Source: Candidatus Cloacimonadota bacterium
GTDB taxonomy: Bacteria > Cloacimonadota > Cloacimonadia > Cloacimonadales > TCS61
Direction of reading: 5' to 3'
Assembly: GCA_021108055.1 (NCBI GenBank)
Contig: JAIORR010000127.1
Location: forward strand, 1 to 12,902
DNA: 12,902 bases
Part shown: one piece after another, positions 1-7,059 of the stretch
Numbering within the stretch: position 1 is the stretch's first letter
Layout of the letters: the number at the start of each line of letters is the position of its first letter
Made by a program: the position numbers and the translations under genes
The notes under the pieces: generated by a model
What the model saw: only the letters and a program-made list of their open reading frames with translations
What the model was told of the DNA's origin: nothing
The model's database searches: none

Positions 1-295
1 GCATTTGGATTGGATAGGTTCTTTAAGTAATTTAGGAATATAAGTTCTGCATAATAGAGTGTATTCCAACCTCACCTCAATCCTCTCCTAAAATTAGAGG
101 AAGACAGACTGCTCCTTTTCCTTGCAGGAGAAGAAGTTAGAGGATGAGGGCAAGTCCAGAAATTTCGCAGAACTCATAATATCTAATCGGAAAATATCCG
201 GCTTCTCTGTACCACTCGTAAGTGGTCAGATACGCTGGGACAGGTTGGGCTTCGTTCCGATAAATCGAAGCTTCGCCCGAAAAGAAGGAGAAAAA
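1..295. other. Hairpin-rich leader, no supported gene
   Basis: No convincing gene occupies this stretch. The plus-strand reading frame of the downstream VOC gene is open back to about base 122, but the extra 58 residues have no place in the VOC fold. A good Shine-Dalgarno sits only before the ATG at 296. Besides the imperfect repeat at 70-149, I see a perfect 6-bp stem with a CGTA loop at 211-226 (ACCACT/AGTGGT), a GCTTCG/CGAAGC pair at 249-254 and 266-271, and the perfect 10-bp palindrome CGAAGCTTCG at 266-275. It could be a dispersed repeat or a structured 5' leader. No known riboswitch consensus was recognised. Confidence 0.4.
70..149. repeat. Imperfect inverted repeat (REP/MITE-like hairpin)
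   Basis: The left arm (70-89, beginning CCTCACCTCAATCC) is an imperfect reverse complement of the right arm (126-149, ending TTAGAGGATGAGG). A few single-base insertions interrupt the pairing, and an inner CTCCT/AGGAG stem (112-116 with 126-130) competes with it. The layout resembles small intergenic palindromic elements seen in many bacterial genomes. There is no internal gene. Whether it is dispersed in this genome cannot be judged from one window. Confidence 0.4.
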
Positions 296-664
296 ATGAA
301 AAAAGTTATTGTCTGGTTTGAAATTCCGGTAAATGATTTTATCAGAGCAAAAAAGTTTTATGCTGAGATCATGCAGTTTGAAATTAAAGAAGAAACAATT
401 GGCAATGACAGGATGGGTTTCTTCCCGGGAGAGAAAGGAGAAGTTAGCGGAGCAATTGTAAAAGGAATAGGATTTGAACCCGGTAGAAAAGGAACAATCG
501 TTTACCTTAACGGCGGGAACGATCTTCAAATTATTTTAGATAGAATCGAACCTGCAGGTGGAAAGATCATCGATCCCAAAACAAAAATACCCGGAGAACA
601 TGGTTATTATGCCTGGTTCCTCGATACGGAAGGAAATAAACTCGGGCTAGTGTCAGATAAGTAG
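296..664 (+). CDS. VOC-fold (glyoxalase/bleomycin-resistance-like) protein
   Basis: This is a 122-residue protein of the vicinal oxygen chelate superfamily, the usual size for a single-domain member made of two beta-alpha-beta-beta-beta modules. Visible landmarks are the opening VIVWFEIPVNDFIRAKKFY (first strand, then the RAxxFY helix), the mid-protein GTIVYLN strand, and the closing HGYYAWFLDTEGNKLGL motif typical of PhnB/glyoxalase-like proteins. Candidate metal positions are a Glu near the start and the late His-Gly, but substrate and reaction cannot be assigned. The start at 296 is chosen over upstream in-frame codons because AGGAG (286-290) lies 5 nt before the ATG and the fold begins immediately. 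It is the only plus-strand gene here and converges on the DUF3267 gene. Family assignment is secure; function is unknown. Confidence 0.85.
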   Translation: MKKVIVWFEIPVNDFIRAKKFYAEIMQFEIKEETIGNDRMGFFPGEKGEVSGAIVKGIGFEPGRKGTIVYLNGGNDLQIILDRIEPAGGKIIDPKTKIPGEHGYYAWFLDTEGNKLGLVSDK

Positions 665-754
665 GTAGTTGCTAAGACATACAAAAACACAATCCAGATT
701 TGAAGAACTTGATTAGGGTTAATAAATTTAACAAAAATTCCTTTGTCAAAATTA

Positions 755-803
755 TTAACAAAACTTTTTTTGTTAACTCAAAAATTAAAGTCTATCTTTA
801 ATT
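755..803. terminator. Pair of AT-rich stem-loops between convergent genes
   Basis: Two perfect stem-loops lie in the gap between the VOC gene and the oppositely oriented DUF3267 gene: TTAACAAAA/TTTTGTTAA (755-763 and 768-776, 4-nt loop) and AATTAAAG/CTTTAATT (783-790 and 796-803, 5-nt loop). Their place between converging genes suits a bidirectional terminator. They are almost GC-free and lack a clean T-tract after the stem, so this is a weak call. Confidence 0.3.
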
Positions 804-820
804 CGTGAATTCTGAATTTA

Positions 821-854
821 ATCCGTTTCAATCCGTATTAATCAGCGGCTAATC
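821..854. repeat. Degenerate 10-11 bp direct repeats
   Basis: Successive units begin AATCCGTTTC, AATCCGTATT and AATCAGCGGCT, followed by a further AATC. They are direct repeats spaced 10, 10 and 11 bp, about one helical turn. The array runs into the last codons of the minus-strand DUF3267 gene, whose stop is at 849-851. Short arrays of this AATCCGTG-like type are, from memory, scattered in intergenic DNA of several bacterial groups; their role is unknown. Confidence 0.4.
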
Positions 855-1391
855 TTCAAAGATATAGCACCCGCAATTATAAGGATGATCCTGCACAAGT
901 TGATTGTGTTTTGCTTTACGGATTATCCACATTACAAGCAGGTCCCCACCTCCAACAATGGTAAAAAATACGCCGTAAATCATCAGCCAGCCGATTCCTG
1001 TGATAAGGGCAATAATAGACGGAATGATCCCCAAAAGTAGTGTAGGCATTATCAAAGCAATACGATAAACACCGGCAGTAATCGGAACTTTGCAGTGTGC
1101 ATAGGGTGTAACTGTTTTCCATTGGAATCCTATTTTTATTTGTTTAAGAGATAATTTTCCAAAGATCAAAAAGGAAAGTCCGTGCAGTATTTCATGAATA
1201 CAGGTTCCGAGAATTAATACCAGAAAAAATACGATCAGGGTAGCATATATCGATGCAAAGCTATCTTTTATATTTGCTCTTCCCCAGAGAGAACAATATG
1301 GAAGCACAATTAGAATAATGGTAAGAACAATAACCGGGAGAGCATACAAATTTGCTTTCAACATCGAAATTGAGTGATCTTTTTTTTTCAT
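849..1391 (-). CDS. DUF3267-type membrane zincin metalloprotease
   Basis: This 180-residue integral membrane protein resembles the DUF3267 (putative zincin peptidase) family. It has about four hydrophobic segments (near residues 16-34, 46-64, 108-130 and 133-155). A zinc-binding HExxH motif (His66-Glu67-xx-His70, followed by Gly) sits at the end of the second helix. The family's TPYAHCKVPI stretch (residues 95-104), a GGGD sequence at 147-150 that may give a third ligand, and the terminal DHPxxxGC motif (168-174) are all present, so it looks intact. The likely role is intramembrane or membrane-proximal proteolysis, or a non-proteolytic zinc protein; the substrate is unknown. AAAGGA precedes the ATG with about 5 nt spacing. 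It follows the exported-protein gene in the same direction after 88 nt, so co-transcription is possible but unproven. Confidence 0.75.
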   Translation of the reverse strand: MKKKDHSISMLKANLYALPVIVLTIILIVLPYCSLWGRANIKDSFASIYATLIVFFLVLILGTCIHEILHGLSFLIFGKLSLKQIKIGFQWKTVTPYAHCKVPITAGVYRIALIMPTLLLGIIPSIIALITGIGWLMIYGVFFTIVGGGDLLVMWIIRKAKHNQLVQDHPYNCGCYIFED

Positions 1392-1479
1392 AATATCCTT
1401 TTAAATTTCTACTAAAAAACAGTGTTAATCAGATTTAATAATTTCATCCCCATAGTTATAAAAGAAATATAACCAATAG

Positions 1480-2088
1480 CTATTTAAAGAATTCATATCC
1501 TACAAGGAAAGAAATATCTGCCTTAATACCGGAAACAGGTCCTCTATAATATTTTCCTATTTGAAAAAAAACACCGCTTGTACTTCGGTATTTAACTTCG
1601 GTTCCAATGCATGGTTTACGATTCTCTGCCTGTGTCCATAATATCGAAAAACCCCAGACGTGGGTAGAGAAATGAAATCCCAGAAGCGGTCTTATAATTC
1701 TAACCTCATTCTCCTGAAGAGTTTTATAATCTTGGTATTTTAGCTCGGAACATTTTATACCGCCCAGAAATCCATAAATAAAATATGAGTCCTCTTTCCG
1801 GAAATCCGAAAAGCTGTGAATATATGCATCATAAACTCTTCTATCCTGGAAATATTTATCATAACTTTTCACTGTCATTTGTGCAGAGCCGCCACAACCC
1901 AGACCTTTGAAAAAATTAAAGAATTCTACATTTACTTTCAATCCCATCACAGGTTCACCAAAATAGTAGTCCGGAAATTTGGGATAGTATGATTCAACAT
2001 AGCCACTGAGCCTGTATTTTACAGTATCCGAATAAAGAGAAGCAAATAGAAAAAACATTATTATCACAATTCCGATTTTACATCTCAT
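1480..2088 (-). CDS. Exported beta-rich protein, probable outer-membrane or periplasmic, unknown function
   Basis: I do not recognise this 202-residue protein. It starts with a short basic tip and a hydrophobic stretch (residues about 5-19) that reads as a signal peptide with likely cleavage near Ser20-Asp21. The rest is rich in Tyr, Phe and Gly with alternating hydrophobic/polar residues (for example SGVFFQIGKYYRG and ISFLVGYEFFK), which suggests antiparallel beta strands. The aromatic C-terminus ends Phe-Phe-Lys rather than in a free aromatic. A small outer-membrane beta-barrel is plausible, a periplasmic beta-sandwich is the alternative. Four cysteines remain in the mature part (65, 113, 160 and the signal-region Cys3 excluded gives three certain), and no lipobox is visible. 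Its ATG overlaps the stop of the CYTH-GNAT gene (ATGA), and GGAG (2097-2100) lies inside that gene, so translation is probably coupled. Confidence 0.6.
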   Translation of the reverse strand: MRCKIGIVIIMFFLFASLYSDTVKYRLSGYVESYYPKFPDYYFGEPVMGLKVNVEFFNFFKGLGCGGSAQMTVKSYDKYFQDRRVYDAYIHSFSDFRKEDSYFIYGFLGGIKCSELKYQDYKTLQENEVRIIRPLLGFHFSTHVWGFSILWTQAENRKPCIGTEVKYRSTSGVFFQIGKYYRGPVSGIKADISFLVGYEFFK

Positions 2089-3026
2089 AATATCTTCTCC
2101 AGAAATATCTTATTAAGATCGCTGTTTTTATCCGGCTCGCAGCCAACGATCTTGAATCCTTCAGAAAGCGCAAAATGAATCATTGCTTTATGCTTATTCA
2201 GGGTTTTCAATTTTATCTTTTTGAAATCATTTTCTTTCAACCATTTTTCCTGGGAACGGGCTAATTTTCGGGCAATGTTCATCCTTCGATATTCCTGCAA
2301 AACCCCACCCATCCAGGTGTAGAAGCCATCTTCCGTTTCATATCCTGCTTTGAAGCCAACAGCATTATTTTTGTAATATGCCACAAGTATTAAATGCTTT
2401 TTATTATTAAAACGGAGTAGATATTCTTTCTCGTTGTATGGATCATTAAATTCTGGAATTTTCCGTGATATCGCCACAGCTTCTTTTATGGTCCCTTCTT
2501 TTATTTCAATCTCTTTATTTAGAAGCAGATCGCTGTAGGAACATTTAATCAGGTCTTCTTCTTTAACTTTGAATAATTTCATATATTGTTCGCACTGTTC
2601 ATGCAGTTTCTTCTGCCCTATCTTTCCATTTCTGTCTATTGCTTCGATTTCAATAAAACTGCCTAAGTTTTTCACTTCGTCGATATGAAATTTGATATTG
2701 TTTATAAAATATATCTCCCGCATCTTTCTTACGATCTTCAAGATTCCCAAAGCTTGTGATAATGTCTCCTTGAGAGATGAATTCTTCTGTGGATGAAAAA
2801 GAATTACATCGGATTGTTTTGGTCCTTCCCCATCTTTTCGTTGATAATAGATCAAACTGTTCTCGATATTTCCTTCCCGCAATTTCAAACGACCTTTGGG
2901 AACCTTGAAATAAGTATCGATCTGATGATCTGTTCCCTTGAAATCAGCATTATGTTGATCCAGGATATTTCTAATAATCTCCGGTTTCATACATCTAACT
3001 TTTACTTCGATATTAATAAAGCTCAT
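2085..3026 (-). CDS. CYTH domain - GNAT acetyltransferase fusion protein
   Basis: This 313-residue protein has two domains. Residues 1-170 are a CYTH (CyaB/thiamine-triphosphatase) domain. They include the opening IEVKVR strand (Glu7, Lys9; the first Glu of ExExK is Asn5), QIDTYF (35-40), GRLKLRE (45-51), YYQRK (60-64), the basic RKMRE (100-104), and the signature IDEVKNLGSFIEIE (115-128). Such domains bind a triphosphate plus divalent metal inside a beta tunnel. Residues about 172-313 are a GNAT acyltransferase domain. Its acetyl-CoA loop reads RRMNIA (247-252), with Asn250 where the RxxGxG/A consensus has Gly, and it keeps the late FALSEGFKIVG strand/helix. The substrate of either half is unknown. 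It starts 4 nt after the cysteine desulfurase stop and ends in an ATGA overlap with the next gene, so the three are probably one operon. Its Shine-Dalgarno is weak, consistent with coupling. Confidence 0.85.
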   Translation of the reverse strand: MSFINIEVKVRCMKPEIIRNILDQHNADFKGTDHQIDTYFKVPKGRLKLREGNIENSLIYYQRKDGEGPKQSDVILFHPQKNSSLKETLSQALGILKIVRKMREIYFINNIKFHIDEVKNLGSFIEIEAIDRNGKIGQKKLHEQCEQYMKLFKVKEEDLIKCSYSDLLLNKEIEIKEGTIKEAVAISRKIPEFNDPYNEKEYLLRFNNKKHLILVAYYKNNAVGFKAGYETEDGFYTWMGGVLQEYRRMNIARKLARSQEKWLKENDFKKIKLKTLNKHKAMIHFALSEGFKIVGCEPDKNSDLNKIFLEKIL

Positions 3027-3030
3027 TAGA

Positions 3031-4176
3031 TCACTTTTTCAATTTCATAATAGTTTCCGTAATATTCTTCACAGCCTGCATTGTCTCTTCGATTGTAGTC
3101 ATCTTTCCCGTAGAGAACCTGATGGTTCCCTTTGCATATTCCAGTGGAATTTTCATGGCTTCCAGCACGGGAGAGATAGTTATCTCATCTGCATGACAAG
3201 CTGCTCCGGCAGAAGCTGCCACATTCCTGAAGTTCGATAAAATATAATCGGCTTCAAGGTTTTTGAAACTAAGATTTAAGGTATTTGGAAGCCGTTTCCC
3301 CGGATGTCCGTTCAGTTTTAGATCATCGAGCTTTTCCATTAATTCCTTTTCAAGGATATCGCGGGTTTGTTTCATTATCCGCACATTTTTTTCAAAGTCT
3401 CTATTTGCGATCTCACAGGCTTTCCCTAATCCAACTATTTCCAGGACATTTTCTGTTCCAGCCCTCAGATCTTGTTCTTGATTTCCACCGTGCATGAATT
3501 TTTCAAGTTTTATTCCATCCCGTACAAAAAGAGCTCCAATGCCTTTTGGAGCATAAAGTTTGTGACCGGCGACGGATAGAAGATCAACTCCTAATTCATC
3601 AACCCGAACAGGTATTTTTCCTATCGACTGAGCAGCATCCGTATGGAAAATAATTTTTTCTGCCCTTGCAATTTTGCCGATCTTCTCAATTTGCTGGATA
3701 GTTCCAACTTCGTTATTGGCGTGCATCACAGAGATCAAAATGGTTTCAGAAGTTATTGCTTTTTCTATATCTTCGGGATCAACCATTCCATATTTATCCA
3801 CCGGAACATAAGTAACTTCAAATCCAACTGTTTCCAAATATCTACAAACTTCGATTATTGCCGGATGTTCGATGGTGGAAGTAATGATATGGTTACCTTT
3901 AGAACGATTTTTAAAAGCTGCTCCCTTAAGAGCATAATTGTTCGATTCGGTTCCACAACTTGTAAAAATTATTTCATAAGTCTGACAGTTAATAAGTTCA
4001 GCTATCTGGTTTCTTGCTTTTTCAACGGCTCTTTTTGCCTGCATTCCAAACCTGTGAGAGCTTGAAGGATTTCCAAAATACTCATTTAAATAAGGAAGCA
4101 TGGCTTCTGCAACTTCCGGATCGATGGGAGTGGTGGCGTTGTAGTCCAGGTAAATAGGTTTTATGGTTTTATTCAT
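3031..4176 (-). CDS. Cysteine desulfurase / selenocysteine-lyase-like, PLP-dependent (NifS/IscS family)
   Basis: This 381-residue class V PLP enzyme would release sulfur (or selenium) from cysteine (or selenocysteine) as an enzyme-bound persulfide and alanine. Visible are IYLDYNATTP at the start, His104 in the TIEHPA motif that stacks on PLP, HTDAAQ with Asp180 and Gln183, and Lys206 in SVAGHKLYAPKG as the Schiff-base lysine. The active-site cysteine is Cys327 in SAGAACHADE. That loop differs from the SGSACTS loop of IscS and resembles the AACHSD loop of animal selenocysteine lyase. Length is normal. ATG at 4176 is supported by AGGA about 8 nt upstream and by the N-terminal motif. No scaffold (IscU), SufBCD or tRNA thiouridylase gene is adjacent, so its sulfur acceptor is not indicated by context. 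It lies 57 nt after the HD-GYP gene and is followed closely by the CYTH-GNAT gene. Confidence 0.9.
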   Translation of the reverse strand: MNKTIKPIYLDYNATTPIDPEVAEAMLPYLNEYFGNPSSSHRFGMQAKRAVEKARNQIAELINCQTYEIIFTSCGTESNNYALKGAAFKNRSKGNHIITSTIEHPAIIEVCRYLETVGFEVTYVPVDKYGMVDPEDIEKAITSETILISVMHANNEVGTIQQIEKIGKIARAEKIIFHTDAAQSIGKIPVRVDELGVDLLSVAGHKLYAPKGIGALFVRDGIKLEKFMHGGNQEQDLRAGTENVLEIVGLGKACEIANRDFEKNVRIMKQTRDILEKELMEKLDDLKLNGHPGKRLPNTLNLSFKNLEADYILSNFRNVAASAGAACHADEITISPVLEAMKIPLEYAKGTIRFSTGKMTTIEETMQAVKNITETIMKLKK

Positions 4177-4233
4177 GTTCTAAAATCCTGAGCTTCGTTT
4201 TATGAACTGGTTTTTAAATAACAAGCAATTGCC

Positions 4234-6828
4234 TTATCTTGGAGATTTCCTGACCTTTATCTCCTCGAATTGAAATGCTTTTTCATTAAAAAGAAAGGTA
4301 CATGCTTTTACAACATCAGGATCATACAATTTTCCTTCGTTTACAGATAATTCTTTCAAAGCTTCTTTGATATCCAAAGCGGGACGATATGGCCTGCTGG
4401 AAAGCATTGCATCTACGACATCTGCCACATTAACGATACGTGCTTCCATCATGATCTCGTTACCTGTGAGACCTTGGGGGTAGCCGGAACCATCCATTTT
4501 TTCGTGATGCTGATAGACGATCTTGGCAACAGGAAGCTGGAATTCGATCGTTTTTAGAATATCATAAGCAGCAAGAGGATGATTTTTTATCATAATGTAT
4601 TCTGATTTAGTTAATTTATCGGGTTTGCAGAGCACTTCGTACGGGATATATATCTTACCGATATCGTGAAGAATGGCAGCAATCCGAATACTGTCTAACT
4701 GTTTTTTTGACAAATTCATTTCCTTGGCGATAGCCAGACTGAGGTTGGCAACCCTTAGTTGATGACCCGCAGTATATGGGTCTCGAACTTCAACAGCAGA
4801 GATGAGAGCATTCACGGTTTCTTCCATTGCTTTTTTAAGTCTATTATAACTAACGTTCAATTGTTTTTCTGCTCTTTTACGTTCTGCTATTTCCAATTGA
4901 AGTTCCTTGTTTATTTTTTCAAGATCGAGTGTACGTTCTTTCACTCTAAGTTCCAGCATATCATAAGCTTTGTGCAAAGCATCTTCCATTGCTTTTCGTT
5001 CAAGATATATCGTCATGATCTCTGCAGATAAACGTAGTATCGAAATATCTTCTTTTCCCCAGTTCTTTGTTTCTTTTATGTTCTCAAACCCGATGAAACC
5101 AGTTAATTCATCATTGATATTCAAAGGTAAGATCAAAATTGCTTTTGCATCTTTACTTAATAATATCTTCCTTCCGGTTTTGGCTTCTTCGGGCAGAACG
5201 TTAATATTACTTTCATTAATAGCCTCTCCACTCTTGAACTTGTCCATCCACCATGAGAAATATTTTGTTGAAAGGTCTTTCAGGTCGGCGATCATGGAAC
5301 TGACACCCGCATCACACCATTCATGAGAATTATCCATTAATTCACCGTTTTCTTTTAACAGGAACAGATATGAACGACTTGCTTCACAGATTTTTCCAAT
5401 ATCACAAAGAGAATCATTTATGGCCAGATCGATATCTTCTACTTTAATGAATCTTGAAGAAATGCTGGATATCACGTGTTCGATCTTCAGCATCTGTTTA
5501 AGCTTTTTTTCTGTTGTCAATCTATCCAGGACTTCTCTTTTTAAGATAAGATTTGAATTGGCTTTTAATTTGAGTCGATAATAGATAAAAGCTGCAAGGG
5601 CAAATGTGAGAATGGTCGAAATAATCAGAAGTATTATGAATAAATTTCTTTTTTCTGATCCCAGTTTATAGATTTCATTATTTTTCTGAAGCAGGGCAAT
5701 TTCTTTTTCTCTTTCCGATAAGTCATATTTAGTTTGCAGTTCTACGATCTGCCTATTATTATCTTCGTTGAATATCCTGTCTTTTTCTTTGATATAAAGC
5801 CTGTAATTTGTCAGGGCTTTTTTGTAATTTTTTATATTTGAATAATATTCGGAAAGCAATAAGTATCCATCCAGAATGATGCCGGATGCTTTGATCTCTT
5901 TTGCTAACTGCAAACCCTGGTTTAGATTTGCATAAGCTTTGTCATATTTTTTTTGTTTCAGATTAAGATTCCCAATATTGATAAATGTGTTTGCGATCCC
6001 GCATTTATCTCCTGTTTCCATTGTCAGGTTCAACGATCTTTGAAAATAATCCAGGGCTTTTTTATAATCTTCAAGATTTGCATGAATAAGTCCGATATTA
6101 TTTAGGGAAGAAGCGATTCCATTGATATTCCCAAGTTCTTTTTCAATTTCCAGAGATTTGCGGTAATATTCTAAAGAGCTATTGTAATTCCCCCGCTCTG
6201 CTTGAATGACCCCAATGTTATTAAGTACATTTGCAATATCTTTTTTATTGCCGATATTTTCTTTTATATCCAGAGATTGATGATAATATTCCAGTGCTTT
6301 ATTGTAATTTCCCATATCATAATAAAAATTTCCAAGATTATTTAATGATTTTGCGATCCCGTTATCATTACACAATTCACGTTCGATCTGCAATGAAAGC
6401 AGGAAATGGCTTAATGCCTTATCGTACTTACATAGCATCTGATAAATGAGACCGATATTGTTATAGGTATTTGCCAGACCGGGTTTATTATCCATCTCCA
6501 AATCGATCTTGAGCACTTGAAGATGATAATCCAGAGCTTTATCGTAATTGCCGAGAAAGAAATGACTGCCTCCAATATTATTCAATGTAGTTGCAAGCTG
6601 CTTTTCATCATTGGACTTTTCTGCAAGTTCAAAAGCAAGTTTGCCGTATTCAAGACTTTTTTGTGGAGAGATTTCTCTCAGGGCTACTGAAAGGTTATTT
6701 AATATCCCGATCTTTTCAGATCCTGTATGTTTATCGAGTTCAGCTTCCAAGCTATCGATATTTGTGTTAATTGAAAATAGAAATATGTTCGTAAAAAATA
6801 GCAGAAAAATCAGAAAAATCCTCTTCAT
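4234..6828 (-). CDS. TPR - transmembrane - GAF-like - HD-GYP cyclic-di-GMP phosphodiesterase receptor
   Basis: This 864-residue inner-membrane signalling protein has a signal peptide (1-19) and a TPR array from about residue 40 to 350. In the array the NNIG motif recurs at 83, 123, 163, 203, 243 and 283 (last copy INIG). A single transmembrane helix (about 394-416) separates it from the cytoplasmic part: a GAF-like domain (about 450-612), a charged coiled coil (612-675) and an HD-GYP domain (675-850). The catalytic signature is complete: His689, the His721-Asp722 pair in ILHDIGK, His750, His774-His775 and the GSGYP sequence (780-784). HD-GYP domains hydrolyse cyclic-di-GMP, so the protein probably converts an extracytoplasmic binding event sensed by the TPRs, and possibly a cytoplasmic ligand bound by the GAF-like domain, into lower cyclic-di-GMP. 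AAGGA lies 5 nt before the ATG. It has its own space behind a terminator, so it is probably transcribed separately from the redox operon. Confidence 0.9.
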   Translation of the reverse strand: MKRIFLIFLLFFTNIFLFSINTNIDSLEAELDKHTGSEKIGILNNLSVALREISPQKSLEYGKLAFELAEKSNDEKQLATTLNNIGGSHFFLGNYDKALDYHLQVLKIDLEMDNKPGLANTYNNIGLIYQMLCKYDKALSHFLLSLQIERELCNDNGIAKSLNNLGNFYYDMGNYNKALEYYHQSLDIKENIGNKKDIANVLNNIGVIQAERGNYNSSLEYYRKSLEIEKELGNINGIASSLNNIGLIHANLEDYKKALDYFQRSLNLTMETGDKCGIANTFINIGNLNLKQKKYDKAYANLNQGLQLAKEIKASGIILDGYLLLSEYYSNIKNYKKALTNYRLYIKEKDRIFNEDNNRQIVELQTKYDLSEREKEIALLQKNNEIYKLGSEKRNLFIILLIISTILTFALAAFIYYRLKLKANSNLILKREVLDRLTTEKKLKQMLKIEHVISSISSRFIKVEDIDLAINDSLCDIGKICEASRSYLFLLKENGELMDNSHEWCDAGVSSMIADLKDLSTKYFSWWMDKFKSGEAINESNINVLPEEAKTGRKILLSKDAKAILILPLNINDELTGFIGFENIKETKNWGKEDISILRLSAEIMTIYLERKAMEDALHKAYDMLELRVKERTLDLEKINKELQLEIAERKRAEKQLNVSYNRLKKAMEETVNALISAVEVRDPYTAGHQLRVANLSLAIAKEMNLSKKQLDSIRIAAILHDIGKIYIPYEVLCKPDKLTKSEYIMIKNHPLAAYDILKTIEFQLPVAKIVYQHHEKMDGSGYPQGLTGNEIMMEARIVNVADVVDAMLSSRPYRPALDIKEALKELSVNEGKLYDPDVVKACTFLFNEKAFQFEEIKVRKSPR
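5863..6582 (-). repeat. Six in-frame 120-bp TPR-coding repeats
   Basis: Within the receptor gene six consecutive units of exactly 40 codons (residues 83-322) each carry the pattern NNIG, then GxYxKALxYY, SLxIxxE and GIA. The period is longer than the usual 34-residue TPR and resembles the 40-residue TPRs of the kinesin-light-chain/LGN type. At DNA level the units have diverged, so this is a protein-level repeat rather than a recent tandem duplication. Confidence 0.7.
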
Positions 6829-6851
6829 GCAAATCCTTTAAGTTTTTTTGA

Positions 6852-6882
6852 ACTATAAAGAAATAACAGTATATTCTGACAA
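6852..6882 (-). promoter_or_regulatory. Possible promoter of the HD-GYP receptor gene
   Basis: On the minus strand TTGTCA (6882-6877) resembles a -35 box. It is followed 17 nt later by TTTATA (6859-6854), overlapped by TATAGT (6857-6852) at 19 nt. The site lies between the upstream operon's terminator and the receptor's Shine-Dalgarno (AAGGAT at 6834-6839), where a promoter is expected. The match is only partial and the group's promoter consensus is unknown. Confidence 0.3.
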
Positions 6883-6911
6883 GCATTTTTAAAAGGTTTA
6901 TATCTTTTTTT

Positions 6912-6953
6912 ATAAAAAAAAACTTCGGAAATTTTCACAATTTCCGAAGTTTT
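6912..6953 (-). terminator. Rho-independent terminator of the redox operon
   Basis: Perfect 15-bp arms, 6919-6933 and 6939-6953, enclose a 5-nt loop. The stem core is ACTTCGGAAATT. On the minus strand the hairpin is followed by a run of T residues (complement of the A-run at 6914-6922), the classic intrinsic terminator form. It lies about 105 nt after the stop codon of the fusion subunit gene and before the receptor gene. On the plus strand the tail is weaker. Confidence 0.85.
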
Positions 6954-7059
6954 ATATCTTGTTCGAATTATTACTTTAATTTTATCGATCAATATTCTCT
7001 AAAATATAGAGTACTTTTCTTATTTTTCCTGTTCCTCTGTTTTTACTTTTCAGGCAATA

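Noticed and set aside
1..30. Possible 3' end of a gene cut by the window edge (frame ending FGLDRFFK then TAA)
   Set aside because: Nine residues are too few to support a coding call, and a second frame also ends nearby (at TAA 40-42) with equal plausibility.
122..295. N-terminal extension of the VOC protein
   Set aside because: The extra 58 residues lack any counterpart in the single-domain VOC fold, overlap inverted repeats, and have no Shine-Dalgarno; AGGAG is placed ideally for the ATG at 296.
1392..1430. TTAACA-N17-TTTAAA as a promoter for the DUF3267 gene
   Set aside because: It would place the transcription start within the ribosome-binding site or start codon, which conflicts with the good AAAGGA leader.
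1455..1473. GTTATA/TATAAC stem-loop as a terminator after the exported-protein gene
   Set aside because: Only six AT pairs with a 7-nt loop and no T-tract; expected by chance in such AT-rich DNA.
3643..4065. Plus-strand open frames opposite the desulfurase, receptor and redox genes
   Set aside because: They lie entirely antisense to genes with clear family motifs, have no ribosome-binding sites or recognisable domains, and show the Cys/Phe/Ser-rich composition of reverse-frame shadows.
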